Of a stretch of 64,000 nucleotides of DNA, positions 38,427-47,571 are shown one piece after another; position 1 is the first letter of the stretch, and every line of letters begins with the position of its first letter. The position numbers were made by a program, and so were the translations under genes. Origin of the DNA: Candidatus Gastranaerophilales bacterium. Its GTDB lineage: Bacteria; Cyanobacteriota; Vampirovibrionia; Gastranaerophilales; Gastranaerophilaceae. The notes beneath the pieces are model-generated. The model was not told the DNA's origin. It made no database searches and was given only the letters and a program-made list of their open reading frames with translations. The stretch lies in contig CAJUJH010000002.1 in assembly GCA_910586855.1 (NCBI GenBank), positions 248,001-312,000 of the forward strand. The letters are read 5' to 3'.

Positions 38427-39299
38427 ATGGAAATATTAAAATGTACTACAAAAAGAGGTCTTGAATTGAAAGGGGCAATATTTAATACCTTGCCTTCAGA
38501 TATTGTTCTTATAATGATACCCGGTATTTGTTCTAATCTTTTTCAAAATGAACTTTTATATGAAACCGGAAGACTTCTTGAAGAAAATGGAATAAATTGT
38601 ATAATAGCTCATACCCATGATTCTTTTTCATGTTTTGCATATACTGATTTTTCAACAGGAAAGCAGAGAATTTCCGGTACTTTTGATGATGAGTTTAATA
38701 TGGTATATGATGATGTGGAATCTTATGTTGAATTTGCAAAAAGGGCTGGCTACAAACATATAATTCTAGCAGGACATTCCTTGGGTTCAAATAAAATCAT
38801 TCATTATCTTGGAAATACTTCAGATGATTTTGTAGATTATTTTATAGTATCATCCCCTGTTGATATTATGCACTGGTGGAATATTATGCCCAATATTGAT
38901 AAATGTTTTAATCTTGCGCAAAAATGGGTAAAGGAAGGCAAGGGAGATGACATTGTACCGTTTTTATTCGGTGGCTTTTCACCGATGAAAGCAAAAACCG
39001 TTTTAGGATTTTTTAATGCAGATAATCTTAAAAACTGCCCCGTAATAAGCGGCGAGGGTGAAACAAAATCTTTATATAATATGAAACCTAATGGCGTATT
39101 TATAATAGGTTCAAAGGATTCTGTCACAGGGGAAAGTCCAAAAGGATTTATGGAACAGATAAATTTATGGACAGTGCATCCTGAATACAACCATGTTATG
39201 GAAATCAAAGGTGCTTCGCATATTTTTTATAATATGCATAAAGAATATGCAAGAGCTGTTCTTGGTTGCATACAAAGCCGTTTTATGACCGTTGTTTAG
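38427..39299 (+). CDS. Alpha/beta hydrolase
   Basis: The ATG at 38427 with AAAGGAA 5-6 nt upstream is preferred (290 residues); the frame is open to an ATG at 38295. The hydrolase fold shows a GHSLGS nucleophile elbow, the preceding strand HIILAG, a strand GVFIIGSKDSV that should carry the acid, and a C-terminal histidine in KGASHIFYNMH. An N-terminal KGAIFNTLPSDIVLIMIPGI resembles esterases that act on small esters. It is divergent from the LysR gene and is followed by a second hydrolase after 18 bp. The substrate is unknown. Confidence 0.82.
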   Translation: MEILKCTTKRGLELKGAIFNTLPSDIVLIMIPGICSNLFQNELLYETGRLLEENGINCIIAHTHDSFSCFAYTDFSTGKQRISGTFDDEFNMVYDDVESYVEFAKRAGYKHIILAGHSLGSNKIIHYLGNTSDDFVDYFIVSSPVDIMHWWNIMPNIDKCFNLAQKWVKEGKGDDIVPFLFGGFSPMKAKTVLGFFNADNLKNCPVISGEGETKSLYNMKPNGVFIIGSKDSVTGESPKGFMEQINLWTVHPEYNHVMEIKGASHIFYNMHKEYARAVLGCIQSRFMTVV

Positions 39300-39317
39300 A
39301 AAAGTGGAAAGGTATTT

Positions 39318-40347
39318 ATGTTAAAGAAAATTTTAATAGTTTTAATGATAGTGTTTATAGGAGGCAGTCTTATGTGTGAGGCTAAAGCTTTAAAAGAAAA
39401 TAATTGGGATAAAGTTTTCAAAAAGAGTAATAAGGTTGATGTTAAAAAGGTAAATTTTAAAAACAGATACGGCATAACTCTTGTTGGGGATTTATATACA
39501 CCAAAAGATGCAAATGGTAAAATGCCCGCTGTTGCTGTAAGCGGACCTTTTGGGGCTGTAAAAGAGCAGGCTTCAGGGTTGTATGCCCAAACTATAGCTG
39601 AACGCGGTTTTATAACTTTGGCTTTTGACCCTTCTTATACGGGAGAATCAGGCGGGGAACCGAGACATGTTGCAAGCCCGGATATTAATACGGAAGATTT
39701 TAGTGCTGCTGTTGATTTTTTTAAGCAATCAGAATAATGTAGACCCTGAAAAAATTGGCATTATAGGGATTTGCGGTTTTGGCGGAATGGGCTTAAATGC
39801 TGCAAGTATGGATACCAGAATTAAAGCAGCTGTAACTTCTGCTATGTATGATATGAGCAGAGTTAATGCTAAAGGGTATTTTGATTCAATGGATGAAAGG
39901 GCACGTTACGAATTAAGACAAACATTAAATAAGCAAAGAACCGAAGATTTTAAAAACGGTACTTACGCGCCCGGAAGCGGGCTTCCTGATAAATTAACAG
40001 GGGAAGAACCACAATTTGTTAAAGACTATTGGGGTTATTATAAGACAAAACGCGGTTTTCATAAGCGCTCAATTAATTCTAACGGGAACTGGAATATGAC
40101 ATCTTCCTTATCTTTTATGACAATGCCTATTTTAACTTATAGCAGTGAGATTCAAAATGCGGTATTGATGATTCATGGCGAGAATGCTCACAGCAAATAT
40201 TTTTCAGAAGATGCCTTTAAGAAATTAAAAGGGGAAAATAAAGAGCTTTTAATTGTAGAAGGCGCAAACCATGTGGATTTGTATGATAATTTAGAAAAGA
40301 TTCCGTTTGATAAAATTGAAAAATTTTTCAAAGAGTATTTAAAATAA
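39318..40347 (+). pseudogene. Exported dienelactone-hydrolase-like protein, frameshifted
   Basis: Two frames form one protein of about 342 residues. The first (39318-39737) has a signal peptide (LKKILIVLMIVFIGGSLMCEA) and the fold start up to TEDFSAAVDFF. The second is open into 40347 and carries GIIGICGFGG (nucleophile elbow with Cys), ending with the acid/His region VEGANHVDLYDNLEKI. The break is in a run of seven T at 39716-39722: with six T the text reads DFLSNQNNVDPEKIGIIG, exactly what the family shows. It is a real lesion, phase variation or a homopolymer sequencing error. It lies in the presumed LysR-controlled pair. Confidence 0.8.
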
Positions 40348-40370
40348 AAGTATAAATTTGATGAAACTTA

Positions 40371-40404
40371 TTCCTCTGCGAGGCTAACCTTGCAGGGGAA
40401 TTTT
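40371..40404 (+). terminator. Rho-independent terminator
   Basis: TTCCTCTGC (40371-40379) pairs with GCAGGGGAA (40392-40400) with one G-U pair, followed by TTTT. It lies 24 bp after the hydrolase and ends that operon. Confidence 0.75.
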
Positions 40405-40437
40405 ATAATTTTAAACAGGATTGTATATTTTTTTATT

Positions 40438-41376
40438 ATGAAAATGTTTGAGATTATAAAAAAGATGTTTAATTTTATCAGAAAATTTTTATGGCAGATT
40501 TTGCTTACAGCTTTTATTATATTAATGGCTGTCTTATTGTATCAGAGATTTGCTTATACCTTTATTACTGCTGAATTTCAGGAGCTTCGACCCATAAAAG
40601 GCAGGATAAATGTTTTTTATAAAGGGTATAAAATAGGAAAAGTATTATATATAAGACCAAGTGAAGATTATCAAACAACCATTATGAGAATGGCGCTTTT
40701 TCACAATAAAAATTTAAGATTGCCAAATAATATTACAGTAAAACTGCAAAGAGAAAAAGATAAATGGAGAAAAATAGATTATATTGATATAATTTACCCG
40801 GATGACCCTGCTGTTGCTTATTTAAAGAATGGAGATGTTGTTCACGGTAAGTCTACTGTTGATATTGAAACGTTTTTATCAAGCCAGGAGTCAGATTCTT
40901 TGGATAATATGAAGGAAAATCTTGAAAAAACGGTTGAAGAACTACAAGATACAATTGGTGCACTTCATGATTTGTTTAATACATTGAATGAAACAGTGCA
41001 GGAAAATAGGAATAATTTGAAAGAAACCACTGATAATCTTGAAAATACAACACGAAATATTGAAGATTTAACGATAAAATTAAACCGTTCAATTAAGCAG
41101 GATAGTTTAAATAAAACAATGCAGAACCTTGAAGAAACGACTGAAAATGTCAGAACTTCAACTACGGATTTGCAGGAAACCGTAAGAAAAATAAACGAAT
41201 TTACAAATGGTAATCTTCCAAATATTGAGACCGGAGTAAATGATACAAGCTATATCATAAGAAATTTAAATCAAATAACCTGCGGTGTTAAAAATACTCT
41301 TAAAAAACGCTTTGGGGGTTTAAGACTTCTTTTTGGAAGAACAATAGGCAAAGATTGCTCAAATTGCAATGAATAA
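40438..41376 (+). CDS. MCE/MlaD-domain protein
   Basis: The ATG at 40438 gives 312 residues; a TTG at 40390 lies inside the preceding terminator. A transmembrane helix (about 17-36) anchors a single MCE domain (about 45-130, with INVFYKGYKIGKVLYIRP). A long coiled coil follows (about 160-275) with repeated NLEETTENVR/NLENTTRNIE segments, and a basic end with two cysteines. MlaD-type proteins carry lipids between the two membranes. The usual partner permease and ATPase genes are not adjacent. Confidence 0.85.
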   Translation: MKMFEIIKKMFNFIRKFLWQILLTAFIILMAVLLYQRFAYTFITAEFQELRPIKGRINVFYKGYKIGKVLYIRPSEDYQTTIMRMALFHNKNLRLPNNITVKLQREKDKWRKIDYIDIIYPDDPAVAYLKNGDVVHGKSTVDIETFLSSQESDSLDNMKENLEKTVEELQDTIGALHDLFNTLNETVQENRNNLKETTDNLENTTRNIEDLTIKLNRSIKQDSLNKTMQNLEETTENVRTSTTDLQETVRKINEFTNGNLPNIETGVNDTSYIIRNLNQITCGVKNTLKKRFGGLRLLFGRTIGKDCSNCNE

Positions 41377-41377
41377 A

Positions 41378-42154
41378 TTATAATCTTTTTTGAAGCGCCG
41401 TTATTCTTTTTTTAAGGATGCCGGCGTTTTGATTTGGGAATTTTAGCAGCATATTTAGATAATAAATTTCAAAATTAATAGCTTTGTTAATTATATTGGG
41501 CAGGTAATCCAAATTTACTTTTGAGGTTTCAAAAAATACTTTTCTTGTTTCAAAGCCAAAAAGTGTACCTGGAGTAAATTTTTTAATAAAGTTGACAGAT
41601 TTGGCGGTAATTTCTCCGCCCAGAATAACTTTTTTTTCTGCTTTTTGGCACTTTTGAATAACGGGTGAAATTGTTTCAAACATACAATCTGAATCAATTA
41701 AGGAATGTGAAAGGTTTAATGATGATGTTAAATCTCCGCGTCCGATAACAACTCCATCCAGCATATCTGTATATCTTGTATTTAAAATATTATCCAGATT
41801 TTTAATTCCAAATTCAGTTTCAATATTTATAAAAATACTTTTATTTATAAGCTCATTTTCCAGATATACTGATTTTATGGTTTCAATAAATTTTTTAAAT
41901 GCATAATCAGTTTCAACCATAGGTGCTACAATTGTATCGGCATTGATATTTTTTGAAATTATGATATCATTCAATGATGAAAAACCGCCTGTTTTTAGGG
42001 CGAGGGAAAGAGAATTTTCTTTTAAGATATCTGAAATCTTATTGCACAGGTCTTCCTGTAAGTACTCGCTTTCAAGCTCAAGCTTAATTGCTTTTGCCCC
42101 AAGGGTCTTTAGTTCTTTAAGATATTGAATAAAATTTCCATCATTTTTTATCAT
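41378..42154 (-). CDS. HpcH/HpaI aldolase or citrate lyase beta-like protein
   Basis: The ATG at 42154 lies just beyond a terminator, so the upstream ATG at 42226 is unlikely; this gives 258 residues. The TIM-barrel family signs are KLELESEYL, APMVETDYAF, IFINIETEFG and GVVIGRGDLTSS, where Glu and Asp would hold Mg2+. Such enzymes cleave or form C-C bonds of keto-acids or CoA esters. No strong ribosome-binding site is seen. It converges on the MCE gene (1 bp between the stops). The substrate is unknown. Confidence 0.75.
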   Translation of the reverse strand: MIKNDGNFIQYLKELKTLGAKAIKLELESEYLQEDLCNKISDILKENSLSLALKTGGFSSLNDIIISKNINADTIVAPMVETDYAFKKFIETIKSVYLENELINKSIFINIETEFGIKNLDNILNTRYTDMLDGVVIGRGDLTSSLNLSHSLIDSDCMFETISPVIQKCQKAEKKVILGGEITAKSVNFIKKFTPGTLFGFETRKVFFETSKVNLDYLPNIINKAINFEIYYLNMLLKFPNQNAGILKKRITALQKRL

Positions 42155-42171
42155 AGGTGTTATTTTAACAT

Positions 42172-42210
42172 AAAAAATCCCCCTCTTTTTATCAATAAAA
42201 AAGAAGGGGA
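42172..42210 (-). terminator. Rho-independent terminator
   Basis: Read leftward, TCCCCTTCTTTTT and AAAAAGAGGGGGA (42210-42179) form a long stem followed by TTTTTT (42177-42172). It ends the two-gene phage-tail-like operon to its right. Confidence 0.85.
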
Positions 42211-42244
42211 ATATCCTGAAAACCATCTTTTATAAGAATGATTC

Positions 42245-42721
42245 TTATAAAGAGGAGTCTTGCATATTAGTGTTAGAGTTTTCAGGTGCTAAATTTAAAA
42301 TATCATCCTCAAGTTCTTCAATTTTCGCAGTTAATATCTTAATTGAATCTTCACAGTAGCCCTTACATTCTGCTTTTGCTGTAGTTACTACGGTTTTAAC
42401 ATAGTTTTTAAGAGATTCTTCAAGTGTTTTTACTATTTTATTTAATTGTTCTTCATTTATAAGACCTCTTATGTTTATGGCATTTATCAAGGTTTGTTCA
42501 GATACGAAGTTTGTATCATTTTGAAGTTCTGAAAGCTTGGATGGAATATCAGACATTGCTTCCATATTATCTTCGAGTTCATAAATAGTACTATTTAGCA
42601 TATTTATTTTCCCCATAATTTCCTGAACAATATTTTGATGAGCATCTTTATTTGAATTATGCGCTGCAAGTAAAAACTCATTCTTATTTGTCAGTTCAAC
42701 TGAAATTGTATTATTATCCAT
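42245..42721 (-). CDS. Phage-tail-like coiled-coil protein
   Basis: A 158-residue protein with an N-terminal SVELTNKNEFLLAAHNSNKDAHQNIV, a pattern seen at the start of phage tail-fibre and baseplate-associated proteins (NxxxxAH). The rest is a long coiled coil (about 35-145). Its ATG overlaps the stop of the upstream gene (ATGGATAA), so the two are translated together. No capsid, tail-tube or lysis gene is in the window, so this is either a phage remnant or a domesticated pair. Confidence 0.55.
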   Translation of the reverse strand: MDNNTISVELTNKNEFLLAAHNSNKDAHQNIVQEIMGKINMLNSTIYELEDNMEAMSDIPSKLSELQNDTNFVSEQTLINAINIRGLINEEQLNKIVKTLEESLKNYVKTVVTTAKAECKGYCEDSIKILTAKIEELEDDILNLAPENSNTNMQDSSL

Positions 42722-43082
42722 TGTTTTGTGCTCCTATTTTTGGGTATACTAAAAGTTTTGGCTGATTTGTAAAGTTGTTTGGAACAATGACTGCACTAAA
42801 GCCTTCGCTATTATGTAATTTTAAATATAGGCAATATTCACCCATAAAACCTTCATCGGTGCTTAGCTTGTTTGTTTCATCAGCCGTAAGATTAACTTCA
42901 AGGATATTGTTTTTAATATTATTGTAGGTTTTTGATATTAAGGGTTCTGCCGTATTGTTTTTTGCAATATGGAGTGATGCTTGAAAGCCTTCAAGCGGGA
43001 TATTGAATTTAAATATAATTGAGCCAGAATCACCTCTTCTTATTTTTAAGGTATTGTTTTTTTCATCTACTATAAATGGCAC
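42714..43082 (-). CDS. Phage baseplate-like (BppU-type) small protein
   Basis: The GTG at 43082 is chosen because AAAGGAG (43095-43089) lies 6 nt upstream; the frame is also open to an ATG at 43106. It has 122 residues with the immunoglobulin-like start NTLKIRRGDSGSIIFKFN and strands such as SLHIAKNNTAEPLISKT and GEYCLYLKLHNSEGFSAVIV. The RGDSGSI pattern resembles the N-terminal domain of baseplate upper proteins (BppU) of gut phages. Recognition is by pattern only. Confidence 0.5.
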   Translation of the reverse strand: MPFIVDEKNNTLKIRRGDSGSIIFKFNIPLEGFQASLHIAKNNTAEPLISKTYNNIKNNILEVNLTADETNKLSTDEGFMGEYCLYLKLHNSEGFSAVIVPNNFTNQPKLLVYPKIGAQNNG

Positions 43083-43220
43083 TTTTTCTCCTTTCAAACA
43101 AAGCATTTGGTGCTTTATATAAAAAGTTTAACAGTGCATTGTGCAGAGCTTTTGTTTTTTGTATAGAGATATGCCAACTTTTAAATCTGATAAAAACACA
43201 ATTTTATATTTAAAAAGGGA

Positions 43221-43988
43221 TTATTGGAATGAAATTCTTATGGACAGCAGCTTCCAAGTATGTAGCCAATTTTTTGAATTTAGAGCTTCTTCATCAATAT
43301 TTTTATAATGCCAGCCTTTAAAAATTCCCATCAAATTAAGCTCATCAAGAGTTTCTTCAAACCTTTGCCTTATTTGAAAAGGAAAAAGAGATGCTTTATT
43401 ATATGGCAGAATTTTTAGTAATTTTTTAACTTGAACAGTTCTTGTATTCAAATGATTGGTATTACAATTAAGATTGTATTTTAGAATTGTTAAATATAAA
43501 CCTATGGTTTTATGCCAACTTTTTGTTGCAGGATTTAAGGCTAAAAGCTTTTGATTAATAGGAATAAGCTTTTTTATATTTTTTATGTAATCATAATTTA
43601 AATCAAATATAAAGTTAAAATTGTTATAATCAATAAAATTAAAGATACCTGTTTTTTGAACAGTACTGATTTTTGAAGCTATTCTTTTTCTGACTTCTTT
43701 TTTATATCCTGCTTTATTTTTTCTTATGGAGCGAAAGGTTAAAATATCGTCTGTATTTATGTATAAAAGTCCATCCTTTTCTTTGTTCGTAAAGTAGAGG
43801 TGAAGTAAAATTATTAATATATCAATTTCTTCACTTTGCATACGGATTTTAGAATTTTTATGCAGAAAATTAAAAATGGTAAAACCACTTTGAAATATCG
43901 GGAATTGGAGAAAATCGGGTATTGTATTGATATTTGAACGTAAAATTTTTAAATTTACATTTGGAAGTTTAATTAATTCAGCAGACAT
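43221..43988 (-). CDS. Conserved-looking protein of unknown function, possibly replication or phage related
   Basis: The 255-residue protein has no signal peptide or membrane helix. It is rich in Asn, Lys, Ile and Phe with mixed helix and strand, including DILIILLHLYFTNKEKDGLL, RKRIASKISTVQKTGIFNF and NPATKSWHKTIGLYLTILKY. The layout of two winged-helix-like halves recalls plasmid or phage replication initiators, but I cannot confirm it. It lies 138 bp upstream of the phage-tail-like pair on the same strand, so it may belong to the same remnant. Confidence 0.5.
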   Translation of the reverse strand: MSAELIKLPNVNLKILRSNINTIPDFLQFPIFQSGFTIFNFLHKNSKIRMQSEEIDILIILLHLYFTNKEKDGLLYINTDDILTFRSIRKNKAGYKKEVRKRIASKISTVQKTGIFNFIDYNNFNFIFDLNYDYIKNIKKLIPINQKLLALNPATKSWHKTIGLYLTILKYNLNCNTNHLNTRTVQVKKLLKILPYNKASLFPFQIRQRFEETLDELNLMGIFKGWHYKNIDEEALNSKNWLHTWKLLSIRISFQ

Positions 43989-44084
43989 AACTTTATTATT
44001 ATCTATTTTAAATTATATTGTGGTTTTCTATACAAAAAATTAATATTTTGAAATTTAAATTTTGTTTCAAAATATAATACAAAT

Positions 44085-44113
44085 TTCAATATTTATTTAA
44101 ATGATGATATAAT
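44085..44113 (+). promoter_or_regulatory. Candidate promoter
   Basis: TTCAAT (44085-44090), 17 bp, TATAAT (44108-44113). Another TATAAT is at 44073-44078. Transcription would start near 44120, 25 bp before a strong terminator. Confidence 0.45.
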
Positions 44114-44118
44114 AAATA

Positions 44119-44186
44119 TATAAAACTCTTGCATGATGAATTAAAAACAAAGCCTTTAAGATTACTTTTTAAGGCTTTGTTTTTTG
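44119..44186 (+). ncRNA. Candidate short RNA or attenuated leader before the glycan cluster
   Basis: The 68-bp stretch between the promoter above and the terminator below has no open frame of note. It could be a small RNA or an attenuator for the glycan operon, whose first ribosome-binding site is at 44290. The rest of the 314-bp gap (43989-44302) shows only AT-rich sequence. Confidence 0.35.
44143..44186 (+). terminator. Rho-independent terminator upstream of the glycan operon
   Basis: AAAACAAAGCCTT (44143-44155) pairs with AAGGCTTTGTTTT (44171-44183), followed by further T residues. As the stem is flanked by A and T runs it may work in both directions. Confidence 0.85.
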
Positions 44187-44302
44187 TGCTTCATATTATT
44201 TAATAAAAGATTAATTGTTCCTTATTTCTGTGGTATTATAGCCTTTGTCTGTAAGTTAGAATACGGGCTAATTATCAATATAGCTAAGCAGAAAGGATAT
44301 TG

Positions 44303-45685
44303 ATGTCTGAAGCTTCACAAGTTGCAGCAGCTAATAATACCGCAGGAAATACTCCTAAGGTGTCTGTAATTGTGCCTGTATATAATACTGAAAAATATAT
44401 AGAAAGATGTCTAAATAGCCTTTTAACACAGACTTTTGGCGATATTGAGATTATTGTTATTAATGACGGTTCTACTGATAAATCAATGCAGGTGATTGAA
44501 AGACTTGCTGAAGAAGATTCAAGAATTAAAGTTATTGAGCAAACTAATCAAAAACAGGGGGCTGCAAGAAACAGAGGTCTTGAAATTGCAAAAGGAGATT
44601 TTATTACCTTTATAGATGCTGATGATTGGGTAGACATTGATTACATAGATAAGATGTATCATTGTATAAAAAAGCATGATACTGATATTGCAGTGGCATC
44701 GGTAATTAGAATTAAAGCTTCAGGAAAGTTCAGGCGATATTCAAATTATACGGAAGAAATTTTTTATACAGGTTTCAATAACCTTGCAAAAACTCTTAAA
44801 ATACCATCACATTGGCAGGTTTGGGGAATTTTATATAAAAAAGAAGTTTTGGACGGACTTCGTTTTGAAGAGAATGTTTATTATGAAGACCCTGAATTTT
44901 TAACAAAGGCATTGCATAATACAAAAACCATGATAACTGTTCCCGGGGTTAAGTATTATTATTTTGTAAATTATTTTTCTACAATGCGTCTAAAGCAAAC
45001 TATTGCAAAACTTGAGGATAAAGTTAATGCGAAGATTAATGTTGTAAGGTTTATGAAGGAAAACAACATTAAGTTTCAAGATTTTATTATTGAAAAAGAG
45101 AGAAATCTTTTTTATACAGTTAAACACTATCAAAACAGAAAAGATTTTTACCTGTTTGGGGTTAAAATATTTTCAAAAGATATAAAATACGAATTTCAAA
45201 AGACTTTTTTAATAATTAATACGCCCAAAATTGACGACCCAAATGAAAGTATTATTTCAATAAGCCCTCTTTGTCAAAATATTAAAATGATTTATCCTGA
45301 TTCAAAGGTTGTACTTTTGATTCATGATAATAATTTTGATGAAGCTATAAAGCTTGATTGCATTGATGATGTAATTATATATAATGAGGATGAATACCCC
45401 GGGCGCTTGGGCTTTATCGACTTTGTAAAAGGCTTTATTTATAAATATATTCATACCTCTTTTATTATTGACGATAGTTTTAAAAGTTTTGTTGTTGCAA
45501 AAATGTTAAATTCGCGGTATGTCTTCAGACTTAAGAAAAATTCAAAATATCCGCAAGATGAAGACCTTATGGAATTTTTCCAGAAATTGACCCATAAAAA
45601 ACTTATCAAGTTTTCTCCAAAATTTAAGACAAATCACCCTACTAAAAATCTGGATACATTGGAGGCAGAACAGGAAAAGGCTTAA
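44303..45685 (+). CDS. GT2 glycosyltransferase with C-terminal GT9-like domain
   Basis: The ATG at 44303 has AGAAAGGAT 4-12 nt upstream; 460 residues. The N-terminal GT-A domain (about 19-240) shows VSVIVPVYNTEKYIERCLNS, INDGSTDKS and the metal site FIDADDW. After FYLFGVKIFSKDIKYEF (about 277-293), a second domain with INTPKIDDPNESIISISPL and YPDSKVVLLIHDNNFDEA resembles the N-terminal Rossmann half of heptosyltransferases (GT9). It opens the glycan cluster; its stop touches the Stealth gene. Confidence 0.85.
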   Translation: MSEASQVAAANNTAGNTPKVSVIVPVYNTEKYIERCLNSLLTQTFGDIEIIVINDGSTDKSMQVIERLAEEDSRIKVIEQTNQKQGAARNRGLEIAKGDFITFIDADDWVDIDYIDKMYHCIKKHDTDIAVASVIRIKASGKFRRYSNYTEEIFYTGFNNLAKTLKIPSHWQVWGILYKKEVLDGLRFEENVYYEDPEFLTKALHNTKTMITVPGVKYYYFVNYFSTMRLKQTIAKLEDKVNAKINVVRFMKENNIKFQDFIIEKERNLFYTVKHYQNRKDFYLFGVKIFSKDIKYEFQKTFLIINTPKIDDPNESIISISPLCQNIKMIYPDSKVVLLIHDNNFDEAIKLDCIDDVIIYNEDEYPGRLGFIDFVKGFIYKYIHTSFIIDDSFKSFVVAKMLNSRYVFRLKKNSKYPQDEDLMEFFQKLTHKKLIKFSPKFKTNHPTKNLDTLEAEQEKA

Positions 45686-46662
45686 TGTTTGGAAAAATTT
45701 TGGATAGAATAAAAAAGAAAAATGCTTCCTCTCCTGAAAAAAATACTCATAGTATAGATATTGTCTATCTTTGGTGTGATTTAAATGATGAAAATTTTAA
45801 AAAGAAAAAAGAGGAATGTGCTAAAAAATATGGAGTAGAATATAATGCAGATAATGACTGCAGATATATTAATAATGATGAACTAAAATATTCTCTCCGT
45901 TCTTTAGAAAAATATGCACCATGGATAAACAATGTCTTTATCGTAACAGATAATCAGGTTCCAAAATGGCTTAACCTAAATCATCCAAAGATAAAAATTA
46001 TTGACCATAAAGACATTATGCCTGCCGAGGCTTTGCCTTGTTTTAATTCAAATGCGATTGAGCATTGCATTGTAAATATAGATAGTTTATCTGAATATTT
46101 TTTATACGCAAATGATGATACGTTTTTTTGTTCGCCTGTTGAGCCTGAATTTTTCTTGAATAAGGGTAAAATCATATACAGGTATACAAAACCTGTCTCA
46201 AGCCGAGATGATTCTTTTTATGCGTATGGCATAAGGAATGCAAAAAGGTTAATTTTAGATAATTTTGGCAGAAACATTAGTCTTTCATCGCATCACAATA
46301 TTGATATGTATAAAAAGAACGATATTATTACCTGTCAAAAAGAATTTAAAGAAGAGATAAAAAAGACAGTAAATTCTCATTTTAGAAATTTAAGTGATAT
46401 TCAAAGGATAATATATGCTGATTATTCTATTTTAGATGGCAGCGGAATTTTAAAACAAATAAAAAATTCAGTGCTATTTTCCAATAAAAGGGATTCTATC
46501 GCCCTTTTTTCCCAAAGCAGGAAAAAGGAACAAAAACTTAAAAAATATAAACCAAAACTTTTCTGTATTAATGATACGGAAGAAACAACCGATGAAAATA
46601 GAAGAGAAACAAGAGAATTTTTAGAGAGTTTATTTCCTGAAAAATCAGGGTTTGAGGAGTAA
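45685..46662 (+). CDS. Stealth-family capsular polysaccharide phosphotransferase
   Basis: The 325-residue protein has the conserved Stealth regions: CR1 IDIVYLWCDLNDENFKKKK (about 24-42), CR2 LKYSLRSLEKYAPWINNVFI and VTDNQVPKWL (about 71-100), and CR3-like segments HHNIDMYKKNDI and NSHFRNLSDIQ. Stealth proteins transfer hexose-1-phosphate and build phosphodiester-linked capsules. The start codon abuts the previous stop, and the next gene follows after 9 bp, so it belongs to the operon. It suggests a surface polymer with phosphodiester links. Confidence 0.93.
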   Translation: MFGKILDRIKKKNASSPEKNTHSIDIVYLWCDLNDENFKKKKEECAKKYGVEYNADNDCRYINNDELKYSLRSLEKYAPWINNVFIVTDNQVPKWLNLNHPKIKIIDHKDIMPAEALPCFNSNAIEHCIVNIDSLSEYFLYANDDTFFCSPVEPEFFLNKGKIIYRYTKPVSSRDDSFYAYGIRNAKRLILDNFGRNISLSSHHNIDMYKKNDIITCQKEFKEEIKKTVNSHFRNLSDIQRIIYADYSILDGSGILKQIKNSVLFSNKRDSIALFSQSRKKEQKLKKYKPKLFCINDTEETTDENRRETREFLESLFPEKSGFEE

Positions 46663-46671
46663 AAAATATTA

Positions 46672-47571
46672 ATGTCTAAGGTGTCAGTAATTATTCCTGT
46701 ATATAACGTGGAAAAATATTTAAAAGAGTGCTTGGATAGTGTTGTTAATCAAACATTAAAGGATATTGAAATAATATGTGTAAATAATGGTTCTGTTGAT
46801 AATTCTTTGCAAATTTTAGAGGAATACAGCGCAAAAGATTGCAGGATAAAAATTATAGATAAAAACAATACCGGTGTCGCATCAGCAAGAAACGAAGGAA
46901 TTAAAGCTGCAAGCGGTGAGTTTATCGGGTTCGTAGATAGTGATGATTGGATAGAACTTGATTATTTTGAAAAGCTGTATAAAGCTGCAATTGAGTATAA
47001 TTCAGATATCTCTTATACAAATATTGTTAAATTTTTTAATGAGAATAAGGTCGAACGTTTTTATGGACCAAATGATAAAAGAATAGCGAAGTCTGCAGAA
47101 GAAAAGTATGAGATGGGGTATGTGCCGTATAATTGCCATGTTGTGAACAAAATATATAATACAAAAAAAGTAAAATTACTAAATGTCTTGTTTGAAGACG
47201 GGTTTTATTTTGAAGATATGGAGTGGACTCATAAAATTTTATATTATTTGGGAACAATGGCTGCTGTTCCTGATACCAGATATTATTATAGGATAAGAGA
47301 AAACTCTATTACAAAGACAATAGCAGAAAAAAATCTTAATGATTTAGATAGAGCAAGATATAAATCATTAGATTTTGTTCAAAAAAAAGATATTAAAATA
47401 AAAAATATAAAGGCATATTTTCCTACAGAAAAGACAAGAATTTCTTTTTTGGGACTTCCTCTTTTGAAAATTGCAAGATTTGTGAACTATAAATATTTTT
47501 ATCTTTTTGGTTTCATTCCTGTGTTTGAAATAAAAAAGCGGTTTTATTTTGATGACGGAGTGCAATCATAA
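46672..47571 (+). CDS. GT2 glycosyltransferase
   Basis: A 299-residue GT-A enzyme starting VSVIIPVYNVEKYLKECLDS, with CVNNGSVDNS and the metal motif FVDSDDW. The C-terminal part contains two copies of a hydrophobic-GxPhi-K motif, ISFLGLPLLKIARF and YLFGFIPVFEIKKR, seen in other proteins of this cluster. Donor and acceptor are unknown. The next gene starts directly after its stop. Confidence 0.9.
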   Translation: MSKVSVIIPVYNVEKYLKECLDSVVNQTLKDIEIICVNNGSVDNSLQILEEYSAKDCRIKIIDKNNTGVASARNEGIKAASGEFIGFVDSDDWIELDYFEKLYKAAIEYNSDISYTNIVKFFNENKVERFYGPNDKRIAKSAEEKYEMGYVPYNCHVVNKIYNTKKVKLLNVLFEDGFYFEDMEWTHKILYYLGTMAAVPDTRYYYRIRENSITKTIAEKNLNDLDRARYKSLDFVQKKDIKIKNIKAYFPTEKTRISFLGLPLLKIARFVNYKYFYLFGFIPVFEIKKRFYFDDGVQS

